64,000 nucleotides of DNA from Wurfbainia villosa (taxonomy: Eukaryota; Streptophyta; Magnoliopsida; Zingiberales; Zingiberaceae), in NCBI GenBank assembly GCA_025175895.1, contig CM046000.1, positions 93,790,753 to 93,854,752 on the forward strand, written 5' to 3'. Below the pieces are notes generated by a model. That model did not search any database. It was not told the DNA's origin and saw only the letters and a list, made by a program, of their open reading frames with translations. Within the stretch, counting starts at the first letter, position 1; every line of letters starts with the position of its first letter. A program made the translations under genes and the position numbers. This document shows positions 1 through 11,604 of the stretch, in pieces.

Positions 1-278
1 CATTGACAAGGCAAGGAGGTACACATGGAGAGCTAGATGCAGACGGACACGGAGGCAGATGGAGAGTATGCATGGATAGAGGATATATGTGAGTGATGTA
101 CTCATGAGAGAGTTTTAGTACACATGACACAGGAGGTACCCATGAGAGCACGTGTGCACCCCCCGGGATACATCTCAGATCTGACACTTCATCAGACATG
201 ATATGAGTATGCACCCCAGGTTTTTGTATGCTTGTGCTTTGCTTTGATGATATATATTTACCTTTCATCAAAAAAAAT
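1..278. other. Left flank, no gene seen
   Basis: I see no coding frame, RNA gene or recognisable element here. It ends in an A-rich run (270-277) directly before LTR L1. No primer-binding site or polypurine tract abuts L1, so this is probably older host or repeat DNA. Confidence 0.5.
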
Positions 279-812
279 CGTAGGGATCATGACGTGCACT
301 AGAGAAGGGTGAATAGCGTCACTTCGATTTTGTTCATGTTCGTATACAAAACTTATTATGAGCCGTGGAAATAATAATGCATAAACTAAAAACAAAGACA
401 AGCACTCATGACACAAGATTTAACATGGTTCGAAGATAAAGCTCCTACTCCACAATGATCCTTAAGGTGGATCACTCCTCTTCTAAGCCTCCATTAGCTT
501 CCTCCTTTAGGTAAGCACCAAGGTAGAGTAAACCTCTTTACAACCTGAGCTTTACAATAAAATACAACAAGTATACAATGTAATAAGCAAAATACAAGTA
601 AAGAAAACTTTACACAACAACACTTTGCTTGAGTGCTCTTTGGTTGCTTTGAAAGGATTTTGAAGACTTGGAATGCAACAATAATTCTTCTTCAAAAGCT
701 CCCAATAATAGATGCCGAAATCCTCCATCTCGAGCTCCATTTAAAGCCTCTACACGACTTGAATTTTTGCCTGACAGTCGACTGCCAAAAGGCCTCAATA
801 GATTGTCCACAA

Positions 813-1792
813 TGTTGGTGCAAGGGCACCAAATAATCAAACCTAGGTTTTGATAATGGAAAAGATTCAAAGTTAAGTTATTTTGTTATCTCATGTACTA
901 TGTTTAGTGTGCGCAATGAGAATCTCAGGAAGGAGAAACCTCGGTGATCGAGTGATCGGAAGCTAAGCAACAGGTCAAAAGGACCAAAGGTAAGCAAGGT
1001 AAGAATCTTGTGTGGAGAGGATAGGTCGGGTTCTCAATACAGGGACAACCGTAGGTGTCGATCCAACTAAGGCTTCTGGAGGAAGACCAAAGTTGAGATT
1101 GGACAGTCTAAGACTATCACACTACATGTCATTATGCATTTCTTGTGCTAACCTTGTGTTGCAAGTGTTAGGTTGGATTCTCAAGTGTAGTAGTAGACTA
1201 GAAGCTTTAACAGTCGACTGATGTGCGCATGAAGAGTCAAGTGTCACCTCAAGGATAAGATTTGTCGATAAAATTTTATCTAGATCTTGATCCAGATTTA
1301 GATCCGAATATGCTAGGGTTTGGAAAGCTATAAAAGAAGGGGTGAGGCACCCCCTAATCATCAATTAGAAAGCTCCCAAAGTGCTCCATCAATCTAAAGT
1401 TCTCATTGCCACGCTACAACGTCGTAACTTCGACCGAGCTTCCGTCATCCATCTTAAAAGTCAGTAGTTCTCTAAATTGTTGTTTCTTTTGTTTATTACT
1501 TGCAAAGAGGAAAGATAGATGTGTTACCTTCTCCTCTACATTCTTGTATTGCTTCATATCTCTTACCTCCAACGAGAAAGAGAGTTTTAATGATTTTCCC
1601 TTCGAAGGCGATCAAGGATCATAGGGCCATTGACTAGCAGTAGGTTGGTTATGAACCAAATAAAAACAAACATGTCTTTTTTGTTTTATCTTTGTGTTGT
1701 TTTCCGCTGCAATTTACTTTCTTTTTAAAAGAAAGAAAAAGTTTTTTAAATACGCTATTCAACCCCCCTCTAGCATCTTTCTCAATCCTACA
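813..1792 (+). mobile_element. S1: solo LTR, Sirevirus-type, TSD cacaa
   Basis: It starts tgttggtgcaagggcacc and ends ctctagcatctttctcaatcctaca, flanked by perfect 5-bp duplications cacaa at 808-812 and 1793-1797. Its first 100 bases and its end resemble the LTR of element B (8054-9143). A TATA box (ctataaaag) lies near 1329. No internal sequence remains, which is the expected product of recombination between the two LTRs of a full element. It is inserted in LTR L1. Confidence 0.88.
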
Positions 1793-2325
1793 CACAATAT
1801 CATTGTCTCACAATGGACTAATCTATGTTGGATTCTGCCTAACGTATACCTGAGCAGTCGATTGCCCTTACCAATAGTCGACTACCAGAGCTTTTGTGCT
1901 TGTGTCCACTACCACTAGTGGACTGCCCATCATTGCCAATCGACTGCCATGGACCAGCTGATTGGTGCAAGCCACATGTCGACTGCTAGAGCACTTAGTT
2001 GGCAGTCGAGCCTTAGTCAACTACATGACAAGTCAATTGGTCATAATCCCGATCGACTTCTCCAAGTTGACTAGGCTCCCAAGTGTTAAATACTCGACCA
2101 GTAGATTAGCCAATACTACTAGTCGATTGGCAAACCTCAAAAGTGAGGTTTAACCAAAGTATGATCTCCTCATACTTGATCGACCACCCTTATCCTAGAC
2201 CTAAGCCTTCTAGTCACCTCCATCAGTCTCATACCCTCAGGATCCATCCAAGTCCTCCATGACTTGTTCATCCTTCACGTTAGCTTTTAGGTGCTTCCGT
2301 AAGCTATGTCATGCTCTTGGGTCTT

Positions 2326-2712
2326 ACGCCGCCAAGACTACACACTTGGACTTACACGTACGCCGCCAAGACTACAAACTCGGACTTACACGACCAAGAC
2401 TACACCCTTAGTCTTTTCCTTTATCAAATATTCATATTTGGTCCTTCATTACCAAGACTACACCCATGGACTTTCCATTTGCCAAGTATCCAAATTTGGA
2501 CTTTCACCTTCAAGACTACACACTTGGACTTACATGGCCAAGACTATACCCTTGGATGTTTCCTTTGCCAAGTATCCATGACTTGGACTTTTCAATTGCC
2601 AAGCATCCATACTTGGACTTTTCCTTGCCAAGACTCCAATCTTGGACTTCCCTTGCCAAGTATCCATACTTGGACTTCTCCATTGCCAAGAATCCAATCT
2701 TGGACTTCCATG
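2326..2712 (-). repeat. CCAAG/TTGGACTT tandem array in the U3 of L1
   Basis: About ten degenerate units of 30-40 bp repeat the pattern gccaagactacaccttggactt. The two half-units (CCAAG and TTGGACTT) are partly complementary, so each unit can fold. Equivalent arrays lie in the U3 of element A (4286-4450, 51327-51620), S3 (29112-29450) and element C (19085-19275, 50600-50905). Confidence 0.75.
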
Positions 2713-2922
2713 GTTGATTGCTCCAACAATCTCCCCCTTAAACAAATTCCTCCATATGACCTTGGGTATCTCAAACATCCACTTGTCATAAGGTCAACAT
2801 AAAATCAAACCCATATTGTCACACAATGGTCAAACCCATTGTCAACCCATTATCAAACATCAAAACCCTACTCGAGCCTCACTCAAGTCTGGTCATTCAT
2901 GACCTAGGTCGATTGCACCAAT

Positions 2923-3147
2923 AGACATGACATAGCTAATGGAAGCACCTAAAGGCTAACGCCAAGGGTGAACGGGTCATGGAAGACTCGAATGGACACT
3001 GAGAGCGTGAGGCTGATGGAGGTGGCTTGAAGGCTTAGGTCTAGGGTAAGGATGAGTATCAAGTATAAGGGAATCATACTTAAGTTAAATCTCATGTTTG
3101 AGGTTTAGCAGTCGACTGGGGCTTTGGACTAGTCCAGTGGTAGAGTG
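2923..3147 (+). mobile_element. L2 (left part): plus-oriented LTR split by element A
   Basis: This is a U3-internal segment of a plus-oriented LTR. It contains ggaagcacctaaaggctaacg and aggcttaggtctagg, the same blocks as in S3 (29490-29600). It lacks the first roughly 450 bases of U3 expected for the family. It abuts L1 head to head and ends with the target duplication gagtg (3143-3147) of element A. It continues at 51850. Confidence 0.65.
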
Positions 3148-4670
3148 TGTTGGGAAATTGACCGTCGCTAGAGGGGGTGAATAGCGTGTTTAACGTTGTG
3201 TGATGGAATTCATTCGTTTGTCTCTACAATCATAGTTAGCACAGCGGAATATAGAAATACAAATGTAGAAACAAATACAAACACAAATACACACACAACA
3301 CAAGTGATATAACGTGGTTTGGAACCTTAGGGTTCCTACTCCAAGGGTTGAGCTCAATAAGCTCTAGTGATACACTAACCACTAATAAATACTCCTTCTT
3401 GGAACAATCCAGAGGCGGAGAAATCTGGTACAAATGATTATAATAGTAATACAAAATACAACAAGCAAATACAAAGTAAATACGAAAGACTAGTAAAGAA
3501 AAACTTTACAACACTTTGCTTTGAATGCTTGCTTGTTGATCGCCTTGGACTAGCCTTGAAACTCTGGATTGCAGCAGCAAATCCCCTCCAAATTTCCCAA
3601 GAAAATCGCTATCTAAATCCTCCATGAGCTCCTCCTTTTATTCCTACATCGGGATGGATTCGTGCCTCGCAATCAACTATCGTAAGGCCCCAGTCGATTG
3701 CCAACAGTATCATTATGAGACAACGACTTAATCCACATTAGCATTCAAGCCAATGGTTACACTGGTAGTCGATTACCATAACCCAGTAGTCGACTACTAG
3801 AGTCGTAGCCAACTGACCAGTCGGCAACCGAGCATTCTGCTCCCCCAACCTAACCAGTAGTCGAATGCCCTCCATGGTAGTCGACTGCCATCAGTCGATT
3901 GCCCAATATTGGCAGTCGACTGCCAGGACATTTCTTGCAGTCGAACACCAGTCGAGTCCGAGCAGTTCAACTGGCCATAATCTCAGTCGACTATTGCAAG
4001 TCGACTCAGCTGCCAAGTGTCAAAATACTTGACCAGTCGACTGGTCCAAAGCCCCAGTTGACTATTAACCTCAAACATGAGGTTTAACCCCAAGTATGAT
4101 GCCCTCATACTTGCTAGACCACCATTAGCCTAGACCTAAGACTTCTAGCCACCTCCATCAATCTCACGCCTATCGGATCCCTCCAAGTCATCCACGACTT
4201 GTTCATCCATACGCTAGCCTTCAGGTGCTTCCATCGGCTATTGTCATACTAAGCTGATCTACACTGCCAAGGCACATTGGGCTTACGCTGCCAAGACTCC
4301 CACTTGGACTTTACATCACTAATATCACCTCTTGGACTTTCCATTTGCCAAGACTCAAGCTTGGACTTTCCCTTGCCAAGACCCGTGCTTGGACTTTCCA
4401 TGTCAAGTACCCATGACTTAGATTTTCCATTGCCAAGTGTTCCACTTGGACTTCTCCATCATATGGTCAACCCCATGTCAACCATATAGTCAAACAATGG
4501 TCAAACCATCATCAAACATCAAAATACCATTCGAGTCAAACTCGAGTCCGATCAATCATGACTTGGGTCGATTGCACCAACAATCTCCCCAAAACATTGT
4601 CAAACATCAAAACACTACTTGAGTCCTACTCGAGTCTGGTCAATCGTGACCTGGGACGATTGCACCAACA
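3148..4670 (-). mobile_element. 3' LTR of element A
   Basis: The plus strand begins tgttgggaaattgaccgtcg (U5 end) and finishes gattgcaccaaca (U3 start). It holds several CAGTCGACTG-like palindromes (3700-4060) and the CCAAG/TTGGACTT array (4286-4450). A second, internal copy of the U3 terminus plus PPT complement lies at 4570-4595, so the LTR appears to have gained 88 bases (4583-4670) at its U3 end. The PPT complement atctccctttttttgatg follows at 4671. Confidence 0.85.
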
Positions 4671-6462
4671 ATCTCCCTTTTTTTGATGTTTGACAAAAAA
4701 ACACAAACACCTTTGAGTTAGGCTACCTAATTCAAATATCCTTACCACTTATCTCAAATTGGTAATCCCGTTAATTCTCTCCCTTTTTGACATACATCAA
4801 AAAGATTCTCTCCCCAAGGGTGTCAATGTCTCATATCCCAATAAGATCTTACAATCTCTCTCTTGGTCCAAAAATATCTAGGATGCCTTCACTCTTCCTA
4901 GTGATAAGTCCTATATCACTTAAGAGAGGCTTCCTATAAACTCTCTCAATTCTCCCCCTCATGAAGAGAAAACATCCATCATCCCATGATGGATACCTTC
5001 CCCTAAAGGCTTGCTCCCCCTTGACCATTGCACCAACAATGCCCTTGGAGAGTCCCTAAGCGTATAGGAACACTAAACCATCAAAATTAAGGGCAAAAGT
5101 TCAAACATTAACTCTCACACACCTTAAAATTGATACACACCCTAAACAATTCTCCTAATCCATATCCATTGGATTTTCACCCTTTCTAATGTTTTTAAAG
5201 TATATCCTAGGGTTAGGAGCAGTTGGGGTTGCCTAACATAGTTGAAATCAGGCAAAACAAATCTTGTCTATCCAAAATTAGGCCTGGTAGTCGACTCTTC
5301 ATACCACTACCAATCAAGAGTTGTTGACGCCATGATCGCCATAAGCATACGATCGATTTACGCAAATGTAGAATTTCAAAAATCAGAAATGAATTTTGGA
5401 AAATCATAAGTAATTATACATAAATAAAAAAATCACAAAAATTCATATGCATAATACTTATGTCAAACATTATGGGTGAAAAATATTTAAAAAATAAAAT
5501 ACCTATAAAATAATAAGATTGACATAAAGTTCAAAACTATTGAAAAGTTCAATGTTTTGGCCCCTACTTTGTATCAAACCTCTCAATGGTGACTTCTATC
5601 AAAAGATAGACTACACCAAGGTTTTCTAAAATATTTTTGAAATGTTTTTGAAAATCTATATTGGATCATGATCAATGGGCTCAATGCACATGACTTGCAC
5701 ATTAGTTTTCCCCATGATCCACAATGGTATAAGATGAATTTGAGTTCATCTAGATGCAAGAACTATGCACCTTGAACTTAACTCATTTCCTAGCATCTCA
5801 CATATGTCTAAGGTGTATGAAAATACATACAAGTCAATTTGATGTGAGATGTGGGTTTTAGTTATGTCTATACTAAGGTCACATGCATTTTCTAGGCAAC
5901 ACTACTTGATTCCCTTATACATGTCATAGTCCTTAAATCAATTTTAATTAATGCATGAATGATCATGACATAAATGATAACATAAATAAACATAGCCAAT
6001 GATCATGATGTCATGACATATGATTAAATCTAAATACACATGACATAAAATAGTCCTAATCATAATCATGATATTTTATATGATTAAAAAGAAATATGAT
6101 GTCATGATATGTTATATGGAAAATCAAGCATGGCAAATAAAAGGTATAGGTATAACAATACCTAAATTTTAGTGTTAATTTCCATTTGTTATTATTAAGT
6201 CCATTTTGCCATATAATCAATTATCCCCCAAGTGTGCCAAAAACCCAAAATGACACACTGTGACCTCTAAACCTAGTTTGTGTCAATTTGATTGATTTTT
6301 CATAATTCTCAAAATATATTGCCACATCCTAAAATCCTTTAGGATTATGAATTCAAACCAAATTTCCAAGGTACCCATAACCTTGAAAATGATATAAAGT
6401 GTTACCTTTACCATGATTAGGTTAACTACCCATTCATTTAAAGTTGGCACACCCTAACCCAT
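4671..6462 (-). other. Non-coding 3' interior of element A
   Basis: AT-rich sequence between the end of gag and the 3' LTR, starting with the PPT complement at 4671. Further CT-rich strings (4680-5000; for example ctctcccctt-like runs near 4800 and 4955) look like extra or decayed PPTs. The rest (5400-6460) has no frame of note. The place where a Copia pol gene would sit is empty of pol motifs. Confidence 0.6.
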
Positions 6463-8048
6463 TTAGCATGAGTCGATTACGCTCCTAGGAACCCAAAATC
6501 TATTTGAGCTCCTTGGGTTTACTAGGTATTCCTTAGTGATAACTTCCCTAAATACTCTCCTAATGACCCTCCTAGGCTTGGTAGCCTTGGTCATTTGGGT
6601 CTTGCCTAGGTTAGCTCTAGGGGTGACTCCCCTTGTAACCTTCTTAGTGGTTTCCCTAGGTTTCTTTGAAATCTTAGCCACTAGGCATTTGTCATGGTTA
6701 ACCTTAGAGATAACTTCCCTAGTAACCTTGGTTTTCCTAGACCTAGTACTAGTTCCATAATCGAATGAAACATTGTGATACGTAGGCTTATCTACCTTGG
6801 ACCTAGGCTTGTGGCTCAAGCCTTTCTTGCCCATAGATGAGTCTTGCCTCCTAGACTCTAGGTTTTGACCATTTGACCCTTGCATTTGATTTTGCATTTT
6901 CTTAAGGGTCTTTTCAAGTTTCTCAAGTTCTGACCTCAAAACTTGATTTTCAAATTCTAATTTTTCTAATTTGGTGGGCCCATTATTTCTTTGAGTATTT
7001 TTTCCCTTCCTAGGCATATGTCTAGAATTCTTGGAGTTAAAGCCTAAATGATCTTCTATTTTCTTAATGCTTTCCTCAGGTAGAATTTTTCTAGGGACAT
7101 TAGTCCCAAATTTCTCCTTAGTTGAAATATTATATGATTTTTCACCTAGGCAATACAATCTATTTCTACTAGCATGCTTTTCATGAGCAATAATAAGTGA
7201 ATTAAAAGCATGCTTTTAAACATTAAAACTAGAGGGTGTGTTGCTAAAATATACCTTAAGGTTTGCCTTAGAGGCTCCCCATACATGTGTAACCCCTCCT
7301 TGCCCTTTGGTTTGCTTTCTCCCCATAGGGCATTGATTTCGGTAGTGTCCCCTTTGATGGCACTTAAAGCACACCACGTGATCCTTGCTCTTACTAGTGG
7401 GGACTATGCCATCTTTTGAATTTTTGTTGACTTTTGGTGCCAACGAAGCCTTCTTGACCTTCTTAGAGCACTTGCTCTTATAGTGCCCATATTCCCTACA
7501 CTCAAAACACATAATATTATTTTTATTTTGAATTAATGTTCTTGAGTTACCTAGATCAATGGTGGTGGAATTTTCAACTTCTTCATCTTCTCGATCGAAG
7601 GTAGATGATTCCTCTTGAGTTGGCTCCGGTATTGAAGATGGCCTAGTCTCCTCCCCCTCAATCCTAGAGGTGGAAACTTCTTCCACTTCTTCCACCTCTT
7701 CCAATCCAGATGTTGATTCCCTATCAACCTCCGAATCCTTAAGCTCTTGGGATGAAGATGTGCTTGCTTCTTCTTGAGCTTGAGAGGATGAGCACTCCTC
7801 CTTAGACTCCTCTTCTACTTCATGTGGCAGTGATGGATTTTCATGATATCTTGCCAACTTGCTTCAAAGTTCCTTGGCATCTTTACAATCTCCTATTTTA
7901 CACAATATATCATTAGGAATTATGCTAAGTAATATACCCATTACCTTATTATTTCTGTTAAAGTATCGGAGTTGCTCTTTGCTCCAATTCTTCTTCTTGA
8001 GTTTTCTTCCTTCTTCGTCCTTTGGAGTGTCGAAACCTACTGTGACAC
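6463..8048 (-). pseudogene. Element A gag, C-terminal two-thirds with two CCHC zinc knuckles
   Basis: Minus-strand gag, continuing from the N-terminal piece at 16600-16718 across the insertion of B. The order is a short capsid-like stretch (8048-7860), an in-frame stop near 7860, a long acidic/Ser-rich segment, two CX2CX4HX4C knuckles (CFECREYGHYKSKC near 7500 and CFKCHQRGHYRNQC near 7360), then a stop at about 7216. A basic coiled-coil tail (7158-6463) ends FWVPRSVIDSC. That WVPKS-like end is typical of Sirevirus-type gag in this window. The central capsid core (the LVELHEGT...RRDLL region of the other gags here) is missing, so this gag is internally shortened. It would have formed the virus-like particle in the cytoplasm. 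Broken by stops and by B. Confidence 0.78.
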
Positions 8049-8053
8049 TAATC

Positions 8054-9143
8054 TGTTGGTGCAGTAGGCACCTAAGTCGAACCTGAGTTTTGATTATAGC
8101 AAACGATACAAAGTTAAGCTCATGTTGTTATCTCACGAGCTGAATCGAGTGTGCAGAAAATTGCTATAGCTGGAGCTGAAGGCTAGCGACACCCAGAGGA
8201 AGCCACGATGGTCGGGCGACACTCAAGTGACTTCGAAGGGAGCCGAAGGAATTGAGTGGAAGGCCGGAAGCAAAAGCAACACGTAAGTATCGAGGTAAGC
8301 TCGTGTGTGCGAGTGTAAGTAAGGTTGTATCCTCGTTACGGGGAAAGACTTAAGCGTAGATCCGACCCAAGACATCTCATAGGTGGTCTAGGTCGAGATC
8401 GGACGGTCGAAATAATGTTTTCTTTAAGCTAACATTACCTTGCAGCCAGCATCGATCGCCAACTGAAGGACTCGATTGCCATCCATCGATCGGGTGACTC
8501 GGCTGGCACTCGGTGATCTTGCCGATGATCGGTGGTGATGGCCATCGATCAGTCAAAGGATCAGCCTCGAGGAGTCAAGGTTTATCACCAAATTTCAAGG
8601 GGAGTGGTGCTCAAATATGATTGGCTAGGGTTCCTCTCGAAAAGGGGCTCAAAGGCTATAAAAGGAGGTCCTAACCTAGGGTTTTCACAACAATTCTAAG
8701 CTTCCAAAAGCCTCCGCAAAGCTACAACTCTCCAACAACGAAGTCCTTCCTTTCCGACGTCTAGGTTTAACTTTCTTTATTTTTGTACGTCGGTATTAGT
8801 TTTTATCAGTTGTTCATCTACTTTTTCAGAGCTTTTATCGTATACGAGGAGAGGGGGAGTGTCCCTCTACCTCAAGTTTTTGTTCCTTCTTGTATCGATT
8901 AACTCCTACCTCTAACGAGGAGGAGTTCCTTTAGTGCTTTTGCCCTCCGTACGTGGTCAAGGACCACTAGGGCCTTGGAGTAGTAGCCGAAGGCTACGAA
9001 CCAAGTAAAACATTTGTCTTCTCTTTATATTGCTTATCTTTTCCGCTGCAAATTAATTATCTACTCGGTTTTTTAACGAACGAAGAGAAAAAAGTTTTTA
9101 TCGCTATTCACCCCCCCCTCTAGCGATCCGCTTCGATCCAACA
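8054..9143 (+). mobile_element. 5' LTR of element B
   Basis: Begins tgttggtgcagtaggcacc and ends gatccgcttcgatccaaca. A TATA box (tataaaa, 8657-8663) should start the genomic transcript. The block gctattcacccccccctctagcg sits just before the end. Compared with the 3' LTR it has about 26 extra bases near 8185-8210 (absent after 15640). The two copies also differ strongly at 8440-8580, where related LTRs carry CAGTCGACTG palindromes. Confidence 0.93.
8657..8663 (+). promoter_or_regulatory. LTR TATA box of element B
   Basis: tataaaa within ggctataaaaggagg, the only good TATA in the LTR. It is repeated in the 3' LTR near 16104. It is positioned so that the rest of the LTR would be R and U5. Confidence 0.6.
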
Positions 9144-9145
9144 AT

Positions 9146-9157
9146 TGGTATCAGAGC
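9146..9157 (+). other. Primer-binding site of element B (initiator Met tRNA)
   Basis: tggtatcagagc begins two bases after the 5' LTR and is complementary to the 3' end of plant initiator methionine tRNA. This is the standard primer for minus-strand synthesis in plant Copia elements. Confidence 0.9.
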
Positions 9158-9361
9158 CGGGGGTTGCTAAGATTTGGTGAAACCACCAATCTAGCCATTT
9201 TTACAGATTTATTGTTCTTTTAATTCTGTTTATTTCTATTTATTTCGCTTTGTTAAGTTTTCTCCCGCACTACTAATCCAAGACGCGAGTCTTGGTACTT
9301 TTTTTTATGTTTTTGTCGTTGCTAGTTTCTTCGTCTTCGTCTCCTTCGGTCTTTTGTTCTA

Positions 9362-11002
9362 ATGGCCCATCTCGAGGGTTTTAGCACCGTCCAACCTCCG
9401 TTTTACAACGGAGATGACTTCCGTTATTGGAAGGGTCGGATTGAATGCTTTCTCAAAACCCAAATCGAGATGTGGATCATAATCCAAACGGGTTTCACAC
9501 TTCCGACTAATGAAGTAGGTGACTCCTTGGATTATGATCAATGGACCATTGCGACAAAATGACAAGTTGAAGCCGATGCCAAGGCAACACAAATCCTCCA
9601 ATGCGGCCTATCCAAGGAGGAGCTAAATCGCGTTGGCCCCTTCATAAGCGCAAAGGATCTTTGGACAAAACTAATCGAGTTACAAGAAGGATCGGATCAA
9701 GCTAAGATTTGCAAACGCGATTTGTTGTTCAATAAATTGTACACACTAAAAATGCAGGAACACGAGTCTGCGACACAACTCCACGCCCGTGTCCAAGACA
9801 TAGTCAACAACCTACATGCAATCGGGCAAAAGGTCGAAAACCGCGCCCTTATAAGGTATGTTCTAAACTCTTTTCCGAGGACTACCTTGTGGGCATCCAT
9901 GGTCGATGCCTACAAGGTCTCCAAAGATCTTTCTAAAATTAGGTTAGATAAATTATTCTTAGATTTCGAATTACATGAGAAGTCCAACTCGGAACCCGAG
10001 AGGGGTATAGCCTTGTTTGCAGGTTCAAAGAAGAAGAAAATCGCAAGCAAGCCACCACCAACCGAGGAGGAAGACGAGTCCGAAGAAGAAGTTGACCCGG
10101 AATTGACTGCCGAGCTAATGAACCTAGCTTGAAGGATAGCCGAGGGACGAAAGCGAACCACGACTCGACCCAACCAAGGTAAGCCTAAAAGTTCTAATAT
10201 TAGGTGTTATGAGTGTAATAGGTTTGGACATATCAAGTCCGAGTGCCCCAAGCTCAACCACAAAGCACCTAAGCACAAGAAGGCCCTCAACGCGACATGG
10301 GAAGAAGCGTCATCCGAAGAAGACGAAGACCACGTCTTCATGGCGAAATCAATTGAGTCAGACACGGAGACCGAACCTGAACTTGAGTCAGAACCTGAGG
10401 ATGACTCAGACTACGAAGCTACCTTCAAGTCAAGCCACGGATACGCATCCGGTTCAAAAGATACCCTTAAAGTAAGTCAAACTTTATTTAATACTTTACA
10501 AAATACGGTTAGGTTTTTGTCTAGGAAATTAGTTAAATCCGAGTCCAAGGTCGAGACCCTGGTTGAGGAGGTCAAACTCCTCAAACACAAGGTCTCCCTA
10601 ACCTCTTCGACTAGTCGAGTTCAAGAGAAGGACTCAACTCGGGTTGAAAAACTCGAAGTTGAGAACTCACTCTTGAAAAGTCAAGTCGAAGATCTTAGGA
10701 ACACGTTGGAAAGGTTCACTTCGGGATCCAAAGGACTTGACCTCCTACTTGGATCTCAAAGGGCCGTGTACAACAAGGCTGGACTAGGGTTTAACTCAAA
10801 CACGACTAATAGGTCGTATATATCGATTGTAAGTCGACATAGGAAACATGTCCAAGCATGGGTCCCTAAGAACCTTTTGATTTCAACTCTAGGATCCAAC
10901 CCGTACTGGATTCCCAAGGACCAAATCCACTATGTGGATAGACCGAACCGATTCAACGGTCTAGGGGGAGCCAGTACAAAACATGTTTGTGCTTTAACTT
11001 AG
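9362..11002 (+). pseudogene. Element B gag (one frame, two TGA stops)
   Basis: One continuous frame starting MAHLEGF and ending HVCALT, broken only by TGA at 9560 and 10130. The order is an N-terminal YWKGRI capsid entry motif, a capsid core (about 9600-9990), an acidic linker, a CCHC zinc knuckle CYECNRFGHIKSEC (10213-10254), an acidic Asp/Glu/Ser region, and a coiled coil (10500-10720). It ends with a PKDQI block. It would assemble virus-like particles and bind element RNA. Both stops sit where CGA would give Arg, consistent with methylated-CpG decay (inference). About 547 codons, normal for a Sirevirus gag. Confidence 0.88.
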
Positions 11003-11125
11003 AAATTGCATGTTTTAACTTAGAAAGTCTGTGCTTTAACTTAGAAATTACATGTTTTAACTTAGAAAGTTTATGCTTTAACTTAGAAATTGCATGCTTT
11101 AACTTAGAAAGTTTGTGCTTTAAAA
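10985..11125 (+). repeat. 21-bp tandem repeat (seven units) at the gag-pol spacer
   Basis: Units of about 21 bp, each containing tttaacttagaaa, alternate two variants (one ending in tgcatg, one in tgtgc), giving a 42-bp higher-order period. The array straddles the end of gag and runs into the spacer. It reads as a KLKH-type peptide repeat on the opposite strand, which I regard as a by-product. Confidence 0.85.
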
Positions 11126-11148
11126 CTTGTGAACTCACTTAGAACACG

Positions 11149-11261
11149 AACATAACCAACTAAAATTCTTCGAAAAGATTGAGCCTCGGGGAGCCTCTTT
11201 TCAAAAACATAACCAACTAAAATTCTTCGAAAAGATTGAGCCTCGGGAGCCTCTTTTCAAA
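11149..11261 (+). repeat. 57-bp direct tandem duplication in element B spacer
   Basis: Two adjacent copies of the block beginning aacataaccaactaaaattc and ending gcctcttttcaaa. They differ by one G (cggggagcc versus cgggagcc). Probably a recent slippage or unequal-exchange product. Confidence 0.9.
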
Positions 11262-11604
11262 ATAACCAGTTAGACTAGGAAATAGTCTTAGGTGAGTCAA
11301 GTCATCATTTTCTTGAAAATGGCTTTGTCTAAGGAAGTGGTCGATGATCCGATAAAAGAAGGCCTCTGCGCCGCCACGACACGGAAGCCATGATCTTGAA
11401 AAGGTAAACTTGACAAGCCTAGGTCAAATCAAATCTAACATAAAATTACTTGAACCTAAATCCACTTAATCAACTTAATTGGAAGTCATCTCACAAAAAC
11501 ACATAAGTATAACATGCTTGATCATATAGACACAGTGAGATGACCTAGGTTTAACAACTTACAACCAATTTTTTTAAAAAAATCTAACATCCAATCCAAT
11601 CACC
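11262..11604 (+). other. gag-pol spacer of element B, no intact frame
   Basis: No uninterrupted coding frame. It probably holds decayed sequence linking gag to protease. I see no frameshift signal that I can defend. Confidence 0.45.

Larger units (their letters stand above)
279..2922 (-). mobile_element. L1: old LTR (minus orientation), interrupted by solo LTR S1
   Basis: Read on the minus strand, this runs from a U3 start (TGTTGGTGCAATCG-type, degraded to caccaata at 2922) to a U5 end near 279. The TG end has mutated to CG (cgtaggg). The U5 side carries the usual gctattcaccc...ctctag block just inside the end. The U3 side holds a CCAAG/TTGGACTT repeat array and scattered CAGTCGACTG palindromes. 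It belongs to the same family as element A's LTR and S3. There is no PBS on its left, so it behaves as a solo or terminal LTR. An internal copy of an old LTR end plus PPT complement at 2717-2740 shows that its U3 was extended. No matching target duplication flanks it. Confidence 0.65.

Noticed and set aside
6536..6760. Hydrophobic plus-strand frame that looks like membrane segments
   Set aside because: Exact antisense of the basic, Lys/Arg-rich gag tail of element A; antisense of Lys codons yields Leu/Phe.
10953..11138. Minus-strand frame encoding repeated KLKH units
   Set aside because: By-product of the 21-bp tandem repeat whose length is a multiple of three.
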